Shown here in pieces: positions 23,580 to 35,814 of a stretch of DNA of 44,229 bases. The notes under the pieces were generated by a model that was given only the letters and a program-made list of their open reading frames with translations, did not search any database and was not told the DNA's origin. Origin of the DNA: Carex sylvatica (lineage: Eukaryota > Streptophyta > Magnoliopsida > Poales > Cyperaceae). Both the position numbers and the translations under genes were made by a program. The stretch spans positions 62,501 to 106,729 of the forward strand of contig CAXKVR010000073.1 in NCBI GenBank assembly GCA_964058845.1, written 5' to 3'. How positions within the stretch are numbered: position 1 is the first letter of the stretch; the number at the start of each line of letters is the position of its first letter.

Positions 23580-24515
23580 ATACATGTTTTTAGAGGTGAA
23601 TTTTTTTTTTCAATGTCATCCACATTTCTCACGGTCTATGAGAAATTTTGCGAATCTGTGCAAGTATTTATACCTATACTTGTAAGTATTTATCCTCAAT
23701 TGTGTTTAACTTCCATAAACTAACTTAACTAACTAGTTTAATTAAATTTATTCAAAACACTGTGGTCTTCCAAATTTAATTAAATTCATAAGTATAAATA
23801 CTTGAAAGATAATAAATTAATACTTGCAAACTAAGATATTAGTACTTGCATGTCTAACTTGATATGACTATATGGGGGGGACCACTCAAACTACATGGGG
23901 AGAAGAATTATGCATGTTTTTAGAGGTGAATTTTTTTTTCTTTTTTCAATGTCGTCCATATTTCTCACGATCTATGAGGAATTTTGTGAATCTAAAATCA
24001 CGAACGTATTTTACGCAATTTTATTTTTCAAATGAGATTCATAATGACATACTTTCGGATTCATCGTCACACAAGTATTTATATCTCATCGTGCAAGTAT
24101 TTATACCTATACTTGTAAGTATTTATCCCCAATCGTGAACCCCGCATTTTCACATCAACATTCCCCAATCGTCCCTGTGTCAACCTTTCACTAACAAAAA
24201 TAGTTAACCACATACGTATAAATACTTTAGTGCGTAGGTATAAATACTTGTAATACTTGATATTAATGCTTTTAAATGTGAACAGTGTCATATGTGTAAA
24301 ATACTAGGTATAAATACTTAAATAACGAGGTATAAATACTTGTGTAATGCCGAGCTCAAAAATATGTCATTATGGATCTCATTTGAAAGATAAAATTGCA
24401 TAGAAAACGTTCGTGATTTTAGATTCGTAAAACTTCTTATAGATCGTGAGAAATGTGGACGAGATTAAACAAATAAAATTGGGAGAATAATAAAGAGATG
24501 AGAATAGAAAACAAT
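23580..24515. mobile_element. Nested foldback element with internal duplication
   Basis: A left arm at about 23947-24125 and a right arm at about 24295-24470 are inverted copies, sharing for example TTTCTCACGATCTAT, AATCTAAAATCACGAACGT and TAATGACATA. A second, partial left arm (about 23590-23705) repeats GTTTTTAGAGGTGAATTTTT and TTTCTCACGGTCTATGAG, as if one copy inserted in or duplicated beside another. The motif AAGTATTTATACCT recurs many times in both orientations. There is no coding capacity. The outer ends are unclear. Confidence 0.55.
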
Positions 24516-24979
24516 TATCAGGGCCTAATTAATTAGTACTAGCTAGCGAGTACTGAATATATATAATTAAACGGGTAGAGGTTTCTTCACAATAAACTAA
24601 CAAAAATTATTCTACACTTGTACATTGTGTAAAGTTGGCTTTAATTTGTCAATATTAATTATATATATGACAGCATGATCGATCCAGTAGCTAGCTTGCC
24701 ACAGAAATGTCTATAGGAACTTTGCAAGGGTAGATCTATAGGATACTGCAGCATTGACTTGAATCATATATATATATTAAATAGTACAAGCATATATAAC
24801 TAATTAGTTGGTAAACATTAATTTGGAATTACAGATGTCCTGGAAAATTTGATGATCAGTATTAGTTGGGACTTGGGACAGAATAATTAAAACACAGATA
24901 ATAATTAAGAATTAACGAACGCCAAGATGGAGTCGATCGGTGTGCTTAATTTAATAGTATTTGTATGCCTATAGTTCCA

Positions 24980-25012
<33 letters not shown>

Positions 25013-25944
25013 AACATGATTTAATTGTCGCCCAACCTCCAAAAAGTTAATTAAATTGCAGCCCTGGTTATATGTATATATTATCATTTTGACTTTTGAA
25101 CCTCATTATACCAATATTTTAAAATTGAAGCACCGGTGGTAATTAAGAAAAAATATTTTAGATGTTTAAATGTTGAGCATTAATTCTAGTGTTAATATAT
25201 ATCAACCACCGTCGGTTTCAAGTTCATTGTTCATATAATTAACTATTTAGCCTTAAGAAGCGATCGAAGATCGATCTTAATTTGGTGTTTATACCTAGAT
25301 ATTCTAGTGTGAAGAAAATTAAGTGCATTAAAAAAAAAAAGCCTAAACTTTTTATACTTACATATTTTCTAACAACTGCTCATATCATTAAAATTTCATT
25401 TTCAGTTGTTAATTAAATTTTTATACTTGCATATATATATATATATATTTCTAACAACTCGTGTCTTTAAAAATTCATATTCCAGGTGTTATTACTGAAT
25501 TTTTTTTTGTATGTTTATAGTTGCACTAATTGGTGCTTAGACTTGCTCTTTCTGATTAACAAGTTTGTTAGAATTTCGTAATTTATGTGCTAATACGTAC
25601 CAAGTATTCATACTTGCAGCTTTCTAACCGCAACTCGATCAAGTGATTAAGATTCAATTAAATTTCAGGCGTCAAGATTGGAAGTTTTTTGTGTTTATAC
25701 TTGCATATAGAAACGTGCATTCATACATTTAAACATGGGAAATTAATTAGGAAAATTTGAAAATTTAAATTAAATTAACTAATTGCATGTATGAAGTATG
25801 AACAATATGCTCTACAGGTATACATGCATATATATAAACTTGCATGTACATTGCTAAAAGTTTAAATTGAATTAATTAGGAAAAAAAATAAACTAAAAAG
25901 GTTATAAGAAACAGGAGTAAAAGTTTGCCAATAAATGAAAGGTG
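24516..25944. other. AT-rich intergenic DNA with degenerate tandem units
   Basis: No gene is visible. A compound (CA)n(TA)n microsatellite lies at about 24981-25012. From about 25345 to 25730 there is a loose tandem pattern with units of roughly 75-95 bp that share TATACTTGCATAT and TTTCTAACAACT words. Confidence 0.45.
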
Positions 25945-26533
25945 CACTAGTGGAAAAACAGGAATCAGAATCGGCTATATGAAACAACCGATACTAATAT
26001 CTATTTAGATCGGTTCTTTGAACAAAACCGATTCTAATAGTTAATCAGATCGGTTTTTATAAACAACTGATCAGTTGTTTATAAAAACTGATTCAGATAC
26101 TAATGGGATCGGTTTTTTATAAACAACCGATCCTGATAGTGCATATGAAAAGTTAATTCAGTTCCATTTTTGTCAGAATCTTGTTTCTCTTCCTCTATCG
26201 CCTCTCTTAATTAGCGCAGCAGCTATTTCGCCCTACATTACTTCAGCTATCTCAGCTATCTTTTCTGAGGTACATTTGATCATCTCTTTTCTCAAATTTG
26301 TTATTACTAGTAGAGCATCATTTATTGGCTTTATGATTAATTCGGTTCAAACCCTAAATCCTAAATTCTATATATATACAAGAAGTGAGTTATGATCTGG
26401 CCTGCTCAAAATCTAAACCTTATAGCCTTGATTCAACTCTTTTGTTAGTTCCACAGGCTTTTAATTATAAGTTTGAATACCTAGCATTTTCTCATTTCAA
26501 GTTTTTTTTTATATGTGGAGACTTGGATGCACA

Positions 26534-26573
<40 letters not shown>

Positions 26574-27814
26574 TATATGTTATATATGAGCTAATATATG
26601 AGCTACATATGAGTTATTCTTTATATGTAGAGATTTTTTTTATAAGTTTGAATACATCTTCTTATTTCAAGATATGCATGCACACGCTTTTGAGTTTGCT
26701 TTTGAGTTTGCTATATATATATGCTATATGAGCATTTTTTTTATTTCAAGTTGTAGGATATATAACATGCATGTTATGTACATCTCTTAATTAGGTTTCG
26801 ATCGATGGTTTAATTTTGTAGATTGGCTATTATTGAGATATTTCGTGCAGCGATATATTTTCATCTCACTCAATCCGTCATCCAAAAAAAGTTGTAAGTA
26901 CAACCTAGAACTCATGTTTAATTAGTTTTGTGCACTAATGTGTTTTTTTTTGTAAGAGATGTAATTATATTAGCTAGGTATGTAGCTAGAGTACTGTCTT
27001 ATGAGCCATAACCGCATTATTAATGCCTTTAGGTCATGATACCCGTTCAAAATTAATCCATTAGGGATTAATTTTGAATAGTCCCCGTTTTGGGACTGCT
27101 ATCTGAATATTTTGTCTCATTTAGGATGTGGTCACATGTTAGTTGTTTTTTAGCATTTAAAAAAATTTCGACAGTATTTCCACTTAGTTTCCCGAATCTC
27201 GGAGAACTAAGGAGAAATGCTAATGATCACTGCTGCGGTCGAGGATTAAGTGACTTTCTTAATTTTACGTTTGTTTAGAATTCTAATGATTTTATTATTA
27301 TATTATCATTTTAAGTACTGATTGTTCAATTTGTTCATATTTCAACAGTGTCTTCACCAGGAAAATGGGTACTTCTTTAACAGTTCATAACGATTACAAG
27401 GTAATAGTTTCTATTGAGATATGATTATAGGGACCTAGATGCAAAAATTTGTGAATATCTAGACATATAAACCATTGGTATGCTCATTAACATACATTTT
27501 ATTTTTTTCAAACTTGTTATATAGTGCCCACAACAACCAGCCGGCTGAAAATGTGCATATTATGTCATGTTGCTCATGCAAGATATAATAAGCGAACACC
27601 TCGATTCTTTTCCGAACTTAAGGGTATATATGCATTTATATATTTTTCAAAAGTAATGATGAATTGTTGCTTCCAATATAATAAAATACAAAATTAATTG
27701 TGCATGCTCTTCTATCTTTTTAAAAATACAGGATATTCCCGTTAAACATAATGTACAATGCTTGGGCGATTTTCAGAAAATGTGGGTTAAAATTTTTTTA
27801 CCGAGAATAAATAC

Positions 27815-27965
27815 AACATTGTAGGATGTGTGTAATTTTAATTTGCATGAACATGAATTTTTTGTAATAATTTAGGATGTGTATGATATTTAATTTAGGA
27901 TGTGTATGTGATAGCTAATTTAGGATGTGTATGAAACATAATTTTAGGATGTGTGGCATTTCATT
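27815..27965. repeat. Short dispersed tandem TTAGGATGTGTATG units inside the CACTA element
   Basis: Five copies of (T/G)TAGGATGTGT occur within about 150 bp, separated by variable AT-rich spacers of roughly 15-60 bp. No coding frame is associated. Confidence 0.65.
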
Positions 27966-28049
27966 TCGAATTTGTGATAATTTAGCAAGTATTTTGGCCA
28001 GCAAAATATGAAAGCTGGTCATTTAATAAAATACTTTTTTTTTATTCAA

Positions 28050-28515
28050 TTTGACTATCTGGATCAGTTTGTAGCTAGGAACCGATCCAAATAGTGCCTA
28101 ACTAGATCGGTTGTTTAAACAACTGATCTAGTTAGGTACTATCTGGATCGATTCTCAGATAGAAACCGATCCAGATAACTGACTATCTGGATCGGTTCTC
28201 AGATAGAAACCGATCCAGATAGTCAGTTATCTGGATCGGTTCTTTAATAGTGAACTGATCCAGATAGAGACTATCAAGATCGGTTGTTTAAACAACTGAT
28301 CCAGTTAGACACTATCTGGATCGGTTCTTAAGCTAGGAACCGATCCAGATAGTCAGTTATCTGGATCGGTTTCTATCTGAGAATCGATCCAGATAGTGCC
28401 TAACTGGATCAGTTGTTTAAACAACCAGTCTTGATAGTCTCTATCTTGATCGGTTATTTAACCGATTCAGATTATTATAGTATCTGTATCGCCTTCATCA
28501 GGATCGACCGATCCT
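28050..28515. repeat. Palindrome array in the CACTA right subterminal region
   Basis: Successive units pair ATCTGGATCGGTT with its inverse AACCGATCCAGAT around short loops such as CTCAGATAGA, and others pair around GTTTAAAC. At least six such hairpin units follow one another. This is far denser than the corresponding left end. Confidence 0.85.
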
Positions 28516-28540
28516 GATTCGTTATTTTTCACTAGTGGTG

Positions 28541-31500
28541 GAATTGCGGATGGAATAATTAACTTAATTGTCAGAAAAAAGTAGCGGAAGGCATTAATTT
28601 TATTTGATTGTTGGTAACTAACTAATTAATTATGGAACTGTTGGTTGATGTGCCAGAGAATATTACCAGCTGTAGAGCATATTAATTGTTCTAATATTAA
28701 TCAAGCACCCAAATCAATTCAGAGAATGTCTCGAAGAATTTCTCAACTAATTAATGATAAGTTAAATAATCAGCAATTATATATATTAAATTTAGCAGGG
28801 AAACAGATATTTAAACGTGGACCTATCCACCAATTGTCAAACCTCTGCCAATATTTTAAATCTCATTAAATATTATGGCAAAATTATTAATTCTTTTGCT
28901 CGATAATAAATCACAAGGAATTGGCGAACAGCCAATAGTTTTATCAAAATATATATATTAGACATGGAAGCCATCAATTGAGAGATGAGGAGGGTTTTTT
29001 TTTTTTTTTCTTTCTTAATCCCAGTTTTGCCCTTTATAAAAATGATCCCGATTCTTAGCATAATGTTCATTTGTCTCCAAATCTTATATATATCTATATA
29101 TATATTGAGAAATGTGCGTGTGACAACTTCATCATATTTGTTTATCTAAAATTTTAAATGAGGAGGGTTGAAATGCATTTAATTTTGTGTCTTGATTATG
29201 TCTTTATTGTAAATTTTATAATAACAAAAAAATGAACTTATCACTTTTCAATTTTGCATCAATTAATTGGAAGATTTGACTTCTCATGAGTCATGAGATT
29301 AAAATTAGTTGGTGTGCATCTAAATCCTCATATTATATTATTACCACCTAGAACATGTCAAAAAATAATTCCAATGATGATTAACTAACTAGCAAATTAT
29401 TTGCTGATGAGTTGGGGTCCCACAGGCCACAGCAAAGGTTTCTGGATTTGTAAAATCCCACCAAGTATTAAAGTATTACTATTTGATTTTCCTTTCGGGC
29501 TTGGGCTAAGCAGCATTGTGTTGGGCTATATTGGGCTATATTGGGCCAGACAGACTTAACTTTTGGACCGCTAAAACTTTTACAAACTTGTCTACATAAG
29601 CACAAGGGAACATTTGACAATTTGATCCAAACTGGGATAAACATTTAATTTTATTTCCGCCTCCAAATGTCAAATCATTAATATTATTATTACTTTACAA
29701 GATCTACGTTTCAATCTTACCAAACAAAAAAAATATAATAAAAGGGAAGGGAAAATGTTCGGGTCTGTGACTGTGACTGTGACTGTGACTGTGACTGTGA
29801 CTGGGAGCCATCATACCCGACCTCCCAAACTAGTTTAACGGTCCGCTAAAAATTTATAATTAATTAGTTTTCAAATTTCAATCGATAAATTAATATTAGA
29901 TTTAATGATTAAACGGTTGGTTGTCTTGTTTTAAATGTTAGACATGTAAACTTTAAATGGTTGTTGTGCTGCGTCTCATTTTGCGTCATTTTTTAAAGCA
30001 GCAGGTGTAAGTCTTCATTCTCGAGAGTGCACTGCCCTCCAACTTGTTAATTGTCTTTTCACTATTGTTTAACTAATTAACTAGTTTAGTTTAAGTAGTT
30101 TAACTAGTTCAACATTAATTAATTTAACTGATTAGTACAACATCCAATAATTAAAATTAACAGCTTTTGATTATTAATAACTGAAACTAACACCTTCCAT
30201 TTTGAAGAACGATTTTTTTCTATTTCCCTTCGCGATTTGGTTCATCTTTTTCTTTTTCTTTTTCTCCTCTTTCTCCTTTTTTTTATCGGCGATCTTTCTT
30301 CTCGACACACCTGTTGTGATGAGTTGGTCTTCTCCGATCTGTGTGTTCCCTGATCTACGAACTTGGTAATTCACCGATCTTACAATTCGTCGATTTGTTG
30401 TTTAGTTATGTCTTCTTGTCCGATCTGATGTGCTTTGATGATCGTGTTTCAACAATCTGTTGTGCTTCGATGATCGTGTTTTTGTTCGATCTAGCCAATA
30501 AATATTTGTAGTGTAAGTATTTCTTTGTTGAATCTTGTTTTAATTTGATTTAATTAATTTTTTGTTCTAGTGGAAGTTTTATATGCTTGGTACTTGTGGT
30601 TGATTTATGATAAATATTGCTCTTTCGATATATAATCGATAATTTATTATGATGTTTAATTTGTTGTTGTTTGAGGTGTAATGTTTTATGTTTCATTTTT
30701 GAATGCATGGTAGATTTGTCTATATATTGCATATTTGAGTTGATCTTTTAAGTTTAAATGTAATAATTAGGAGATTTTGTAGACATTGTAGACAGTTAAT
30801 TCAGTATGAAATTTTAGACGATGACATTGTAGAACATCTTTATGGTTATGATTTGAAAATAAAATGTTGATCCAAAGCCACTAAAATCGGACAATGACTT
30901 TGTTCCTTGTACTTGTACTGATAAAATTAGCACTTCTTCTGATGTCACTGATTCAAAACCGCTTACTAAAAAGTAGGATTACTGGTGCTTAAATTATGAT
31001 TTTAGAGTTTTAAGTTAGATGAATAGTTTTACCATTTTGTACTAGATATTTAATTTCACCAATTTAGTGTTTGTGATGTTGGTTAGATGTAACATAGATA
31101 TTTAATTTTCAAAACCACCTTCTTCTTTTTCTCTCTCTTTCCAATCTTCTCTTCCTCCTTTTCTCTTATGTTGAGTTTGAGTGGATTGTGAGTAGGAGGA
31201 GAGAGAAATAGAGCTTATATAGTATATTTTTAAAGAAAAAAGAATATCCAGAACAGCCAACCGTCAAGTTTTCTGGCAGTTTCGAAAAATAGTGGACCTC
31301 CAGATTTTCTGACGATTTGGACATTTTTATAATTTTGAAAAAAATCATGAACATTTTTATTATTTTTCATTTAATGTTGAATATTAATAAAAGAAAAATC
31401 GGGCTCTTCCCCCTACAAAATTTGTTGTGCCTCACGCTGCACTGCACAATGCAGCACAGGCTGCACAGCGAGCAAAGTATATAAGAACTCGATACTCAAA

Positions 31501-31985
31501 TGAAATTGGAAATGACGTAAAGTTTTTCCAGTGGGATTATAGAGCTAGCGAAGTTTAAATTAATTGTTTTTATGTGCTTTCATTATGGAAAAATAAAGTG
31601 AACTTGCCGCTTTAATAAACTATAATATATAATTATATATAGTGCACCAAACTGTGCCTTAATGGAGAGAGCGGCCATAACCATCATTACCTCCATTGAT
31701 CCTTAATTAGTTTCTTTAATTAAAATATTGCTAATAAGTACAAGTCTGCTAATGATTGTATAGGATTATCAAACTCCCAATCCACAATTAATTAGCTTCA
31801 AAATATGATACAGAAACTATTCAAAATGCTTTTCAAGCATCTGAGATTCTGAGTCACCAATGGGAATGATATCTAGATCACTAACGTGTTAACAATATCA
31901 TTAATTAATAGTTTAATACACAATAAACTTAAGAACAATTAATAATGTCATAAATAATCCGGCCCAAGCGGAATTCATATCCCTG
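28541..31985. other. Gene-free DNA
   Basis: No supportable gene. Visible structure: six CTGTGA hexamers at 29765-29800; repeated TTGGGCTATA words near 29520-29545; a CT-rich, leader-like stretch at 30180-30420; a 32-bp direct repeat with TGATGATCGTGTTT-type sequence at about 30429 and 30461; and a GC-richer hairpin (CTGCACTGCACAATGCAG) near 31437-31454. The 30.0-31.5 kb part could be the remains of a transposon, but I found no ends. Confidence 0.4.
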
Positions 31986-32125
31986 TAACAGAATATTTAT
32001 GTTTGGATCACAACCGTCCGATCGGAATCCGGGTCAATCCAACTTGCAATGGAATACACAAGACCACTTTAATAGTCGTGTGGATTCTGATCGGACGGTA
32101 CAGATCTAACATAATATTTATGTTA
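31986..32125. mobile_element. Short MITE or hairpin, ~45-bp arms
   Basis: ACCGTCCGATCGGAATCC at about 32013-32030 and GGATTCTGATCGGACGGT at about 32082-32099 are inverse copies with one mismatch. The pairing extends outward, less perfectly, through GGATC and AATATTTATGTT to TAACA/TGTTA ends. Confidence 0.55.
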
Positions 32126-33218
32126 TCTTATGTGATACGAATTTGCCCAAGTGTGGGTAGTACAACAATATATACTTGGACATAAGCCCATTAATTTGAA
32201 CTAAATTAAAAGATACATCCACATTTGTGAAAATAATTGCTGAAAAGTTATTATAAGTTTTCATGATCGATCTCATGGCTTCAATCAGATATGAATACAA
32301 CAAGAGGATGCATGCAATATGCTGTAAACATCACTTAGATTATGAACAAATAAATTGAAAGTATCTCATGAGATACGGAGAATAAATGTAGGTTTTGTGA
32401 ATTTATAATTAAAAATTAGACCTAAACTAAGTAAAAGGATCAATATACATATATAAAGTCTGGGCGGTACTTGTTTTGGAAAGAAAGACGATGTTTCGTT
32501 CTATTTCTAGAGAAAGAAATTGAAAGGCTCGCCTACTTGCTAACTAGACGCGAATAGACTAATTAGCATTTTCTCACTATACGTATCTATTATTTCATGA
32601 TATATTAAATTAGATGATTTTACAAGTAGTTCAATGTACATATTTTCATGCTTCTTAATTTAAACTAAAAAAACTTATATAATAACTGTCTTGTAAATTG
32701 TTAGATCAACGTAATCGCCTACGTACTTTTAATAATAAAAATATATATATATGAAGTAAAAGGATCAATGAACATATACAGCAAGCTATGAATGCATTCA
32801 AATGGTATTATTATTTTTTTTGGCATATAAATTAATATATTAGTTGAATTGGCATAATTAGACAAATTTAGTAGGTAGTTCAAGATACCACTTGAATTGT
32901 ATTAATGGTTATTAATTAAATTAAATTATCATCATTTTTGTGAAATTTACGAGGTACAAGAAAAATTACTACTCTTCACATAAAAATTAAATAATTATGA
33001 CTCATTCATAATATATTAATATGATATTTTTAATAATAATTTGCATTGAGTAAAATAATTTACAAAAAAAAATAGAAAATACATTTTATAGATTTATAGT
33101 TGGTTTTTTAATTAACAATACATCAAATTGCGTACATTTGTGGTTCATTAATATTTTTAACGAAAAATTATTTAATATAAATAATAAATCGTTGTAGACT
33201 TGAAGTTATTTAATAAAA
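32126..33218. other. Very AT-rich gene-free DNA
   Basis: No gene, RNA or element boundary could be identified. The region grades into the large inverted repeat at 33219. Confidence 0.4.
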
Positions 33219-34159
33219 GTTTCACCGATATTTTTATTTTTACCCAATTAAAAAATTATTTTAATAATAATAACCAAGTTTTAAAAAAATTAAATTAAAT
33301 AGCCAAACCGTGGAATTTTTCCACGGCCCCAAATTTTTTTTTTTTTTAAAAACATAAATTTATATTTTTTTTTATGAAAATATTAGAAATGTTGGATATA
33401 TTTCTTTAAAAATAGATGGATTACAATAAAATTTGATTTATTAGAAAGACTGTAACAAATAACCCGATCAATATTTTTCAGGCCGGATTTTTCATGGCTT
33501 TAAGAAAAATTAATATATTTCATTATGTTTTATTGTAAAAAAATAAAAATGCATGAATTTTGAGTTATTGATCCTGGTTCAAAAGTCACTTCTAGGTAAT
33601 ATAGAAATTATTGTGATCCTTCTAGTACATTTAATTTATAAAAAGTTGTATCTATTTTGAGAAATTTTTTTGAATAACAAACATTAAATAACTTAAAGTT
33701 TTTATTTTTTTTTAAAATAGATAAAACTTTTTATAAATTAAATGTACTAGAAGGATCACAATAATTTCTATATTACCTAGAAGTGACTTTTGAACTGGGA
33801 TCAATAACTCACAATTCATGTATTTTTATTTTTTTATAATAAAACATAATGAAATATATTAATTTTTCTTACTGCCGCGAAAAATCTGGCCTGAAAAATA
33901 TTGATCGGGTTATTTGTTATAGTCTTTCTAATAAATCAAATTTTATTGTATTCCATCTATTTTTAAAGAAATATATCCAACATTTCTAATATTTTCATAA
34001 AATATATATATATATATAAATTTCTGTTTTAAAAAAAAAAAAAATTTGGGACCGTGGAAAATTTTCACGGTTTGACTATTTTTTTTAAAAAAAATTTAAA
34101 CTTAGTTATTATTATTAAAATAATTTTTTAATTGGATAAAAATAAAAATGTCGGAAAGT
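33219..34159. mobile_element. Large inverted repeat (foldback element), arms ~440 bp, loop ~55 bp
   Basis: The left arm (33219-33658) and right arm (33714-34159) are reverse complements along almost their whole length, with scattered mismatches. Shared anchors include ATTTTTATTTTTA near both outer ends, GATCCTTCTAGTACATTTAA, ATATTGATCGGGTTATTTGT (right-arm orientation) and GCATGAATTTTGAGTTATTG-like sequence. Within each arm is a smaller palindrome, CCGTGGAAnnTTTCCACGG-like. No coding capacity. Outer ends begin near TTTCACCGATATTT and GAAACTTTCCGACATT; no clear target duplication was found. It lies about 250 bp upstream of the DUF1295 gene, in its promoter. Confidence 0.85.
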
Positions 34160-34406
34160 TTCATGAAACATTTTAAAATTAAAAATAAAAGGTAATATTT
34201 GATGGTGGCCAATATCATTAAATTAAGTAATGATTATGATGAGTGGCGCCGCAATTCCGCAAAGTTAAAAGTTAAGTAGAAAAATCATGGAAACATTGGT
34301 GATGATAAAATATAATTAGTTCCCCCGATTATCCATCATTAGCTTGGAACAATATATCCGCACTCGTCGTCTGAAACCCAACATAGTTAACAAGATCGCC
34401 ATTGCC

Positions 34407-35814
34407 ATGGAGAAGCACAGGCACAGGCACAGCAACCTGAAGAATATTCTTATAGCTATTCTCACTCCTCTCCCTTCCATTATCTTTTATCTCTCTTTTC
34501 TCCATCATTACAACCAGAACCATTCTTCCTTTCCCTTTCCCTTTCCCCGCTCAAAAATCTGGTCATTTTGTTATCACAACCCTCTACTTCTTGTTAATAT
34601 CCTTTTCTTCTTCAATGTCGATCTCCTATTCTGGCTCCTTGGTCTTCTCCAATCCAACAATTGGGTACGTAAATTAAGCGGCCAAAATTTAACAACTATT
34701 TCTGGATTTGATTATTGCTCAATGTAAATATCCTTAATTAATTTTATTCTTTCTTTGCTTTGTAAATTGTAGTTGATTGATCTGTACTGGACCGTGATCC
34801 CAGTTCTTCTGGCACACTACTACGCCAGCCATCCTAATAGCAAAAGCAATGTAGTGAGATCAACCATTGCTATTCTATTAACTTGGGTTTGGAGCATAAG
34901 GTTAACTCATAATTACTTCAGAAGAGAGAAGTGGGAATGGGGTAAGAGAGAGGATTGGAGATTTAGTGACATGAGGATGCAGTACGGCAACAACTGGTGG
35001 TGGATTTCTTTCTTTGCCGTCTTTCTCTCCCAGCAGGTACATATATATATATATATTTACACTTAATCTGCCTGCTTTGTTCATGCCCCCCCTCATGTTT
35101 TGTTCATCACCCCCTCATATTTGAGGAAAGTACTTGTTATATTACTCCAGTTCACCAAATTGAGGTTTCTAAGTGATGCTGTAAATTAATTGTATTATTT
35201 TGTGTTGTTCACATCACGCTGTATCTGCAGCAAAAGATTGGTTGAGGGCGCTCTGGTATTATAAACTGTATGGTGCCAATACTGGACCCCAACTAAATTT
35301 TATATCTCTACTTAACAGATCTCTCTGACAGGTATTTCTAATCGGTATCTGTCTTCCCATGTTTGCTATTCACGCAAGCGACCAACTGTGCGGCATCTAT
35401 GACTTGGTCGCAGTGTTAGCATGCATTACTGGCATAACAGTAGCATATTTTGCTGATACCCAGCTTCATGAATTCGTGACCAACAATGAAAATTCAAAGA
35501 AGCTTGGTACACCTGTCATAACAAACCTCGAGACGGGTCTTTGGAGGTATTCTCGTCACCCCAATTACTTCGGAGAACAACTGTTTTGGTGGGGCTTGTA
35601 TCTTTTTGCATGGAATTTGGGGTACGCCTGGATGTTTGTAGGGCCCTTAGTTAATAGCATGTGTCTAGGTTATGTAACGGTACTGGTAGAGAGACGTATG
35701 GTGGCAAAAGAGTGCCGTGCTGAGGCATACCGACAGTACCAGAAGACTACTTCTGTTTGGATCCCATGGTTCAAAGGAAGTAAGGTTGATGAAATCAAGG
35801 AGAAAAACATGTAG
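34407..35814 (+). CDS. DUF1295 / steroid 5-alpha-reductase C-terminal-type membrane protein, 3 exons
   Basis: This is a predicted integral membrane oxidoreductase related to 3-oxo-5-alpha-steroid 4-dehydrogenases, probably in the ER; its substrate is unknown. Exons 34407-34664, 34773-35036 and 35332-35814 are all phase 0 and give 334 residues. Several hydrophobic segments are visible, including ILIAILTPLPSIIFYLSFL, LLLVNILFFFNVDLLFWLLG, WWISFFAVFLSQ and the long stretch after VFLIGICLPM. Conserved features are TWVWSIRLTHNYFRRE, WRFSDMR, and the C-terminal cofactor-region motif LWRYSRHPNYFGEQLFWWG (about 244-262), followed by WMFVGPLVN and ERRM. The start is the first ATG in frame; upstream frame extension uses no ATG. 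The promoter abuts the large foldback element. Resembles the Arabidopsis At1g18180/At1g73650 type (from memory). Confidence 0.92.

Larger units (their letters stand above)
25945..28537. mobile_element. Non-autonomous CACTA (En/Spm-type) DNA transposon
   Basis: The element starts CACTAGTGGAAAAA and ends TTTTTCACTAGTG (inverse CACTAGTGAAAAA). Both sides carry the 3-bp duplication GTG (25942-25944 and 28538-28540), as expected for the CACTA superfamily. Both subterminal zones hold repeated ATCGGTT / AACCGAT motifs in opposite orientations, probably transposase-binding repeats: about 25975-26140 and a dense cluster at 28050-28515. The 2,593-bp interior has no frame resembling TNPA or TNPD, so the copy would depend on an autonomous relative. 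It includes an AT microsatellite (26537-26570) and short repeats of TTAGGATGTGT (about 27820-27955). Confidence 0.92.

Noticed and set aside
26385..26731. Open frames inside the CACTA element
   Set aside because: They run through a TA microsatellite (YIYIYIYI) and do not resemble CACTA transposase or TNPA.
28645..28869. Open frame of 74 codons beyond the CACTA element
   Set aside because: Residues look plausible but match no family I know, and no splice or promoter context was found.
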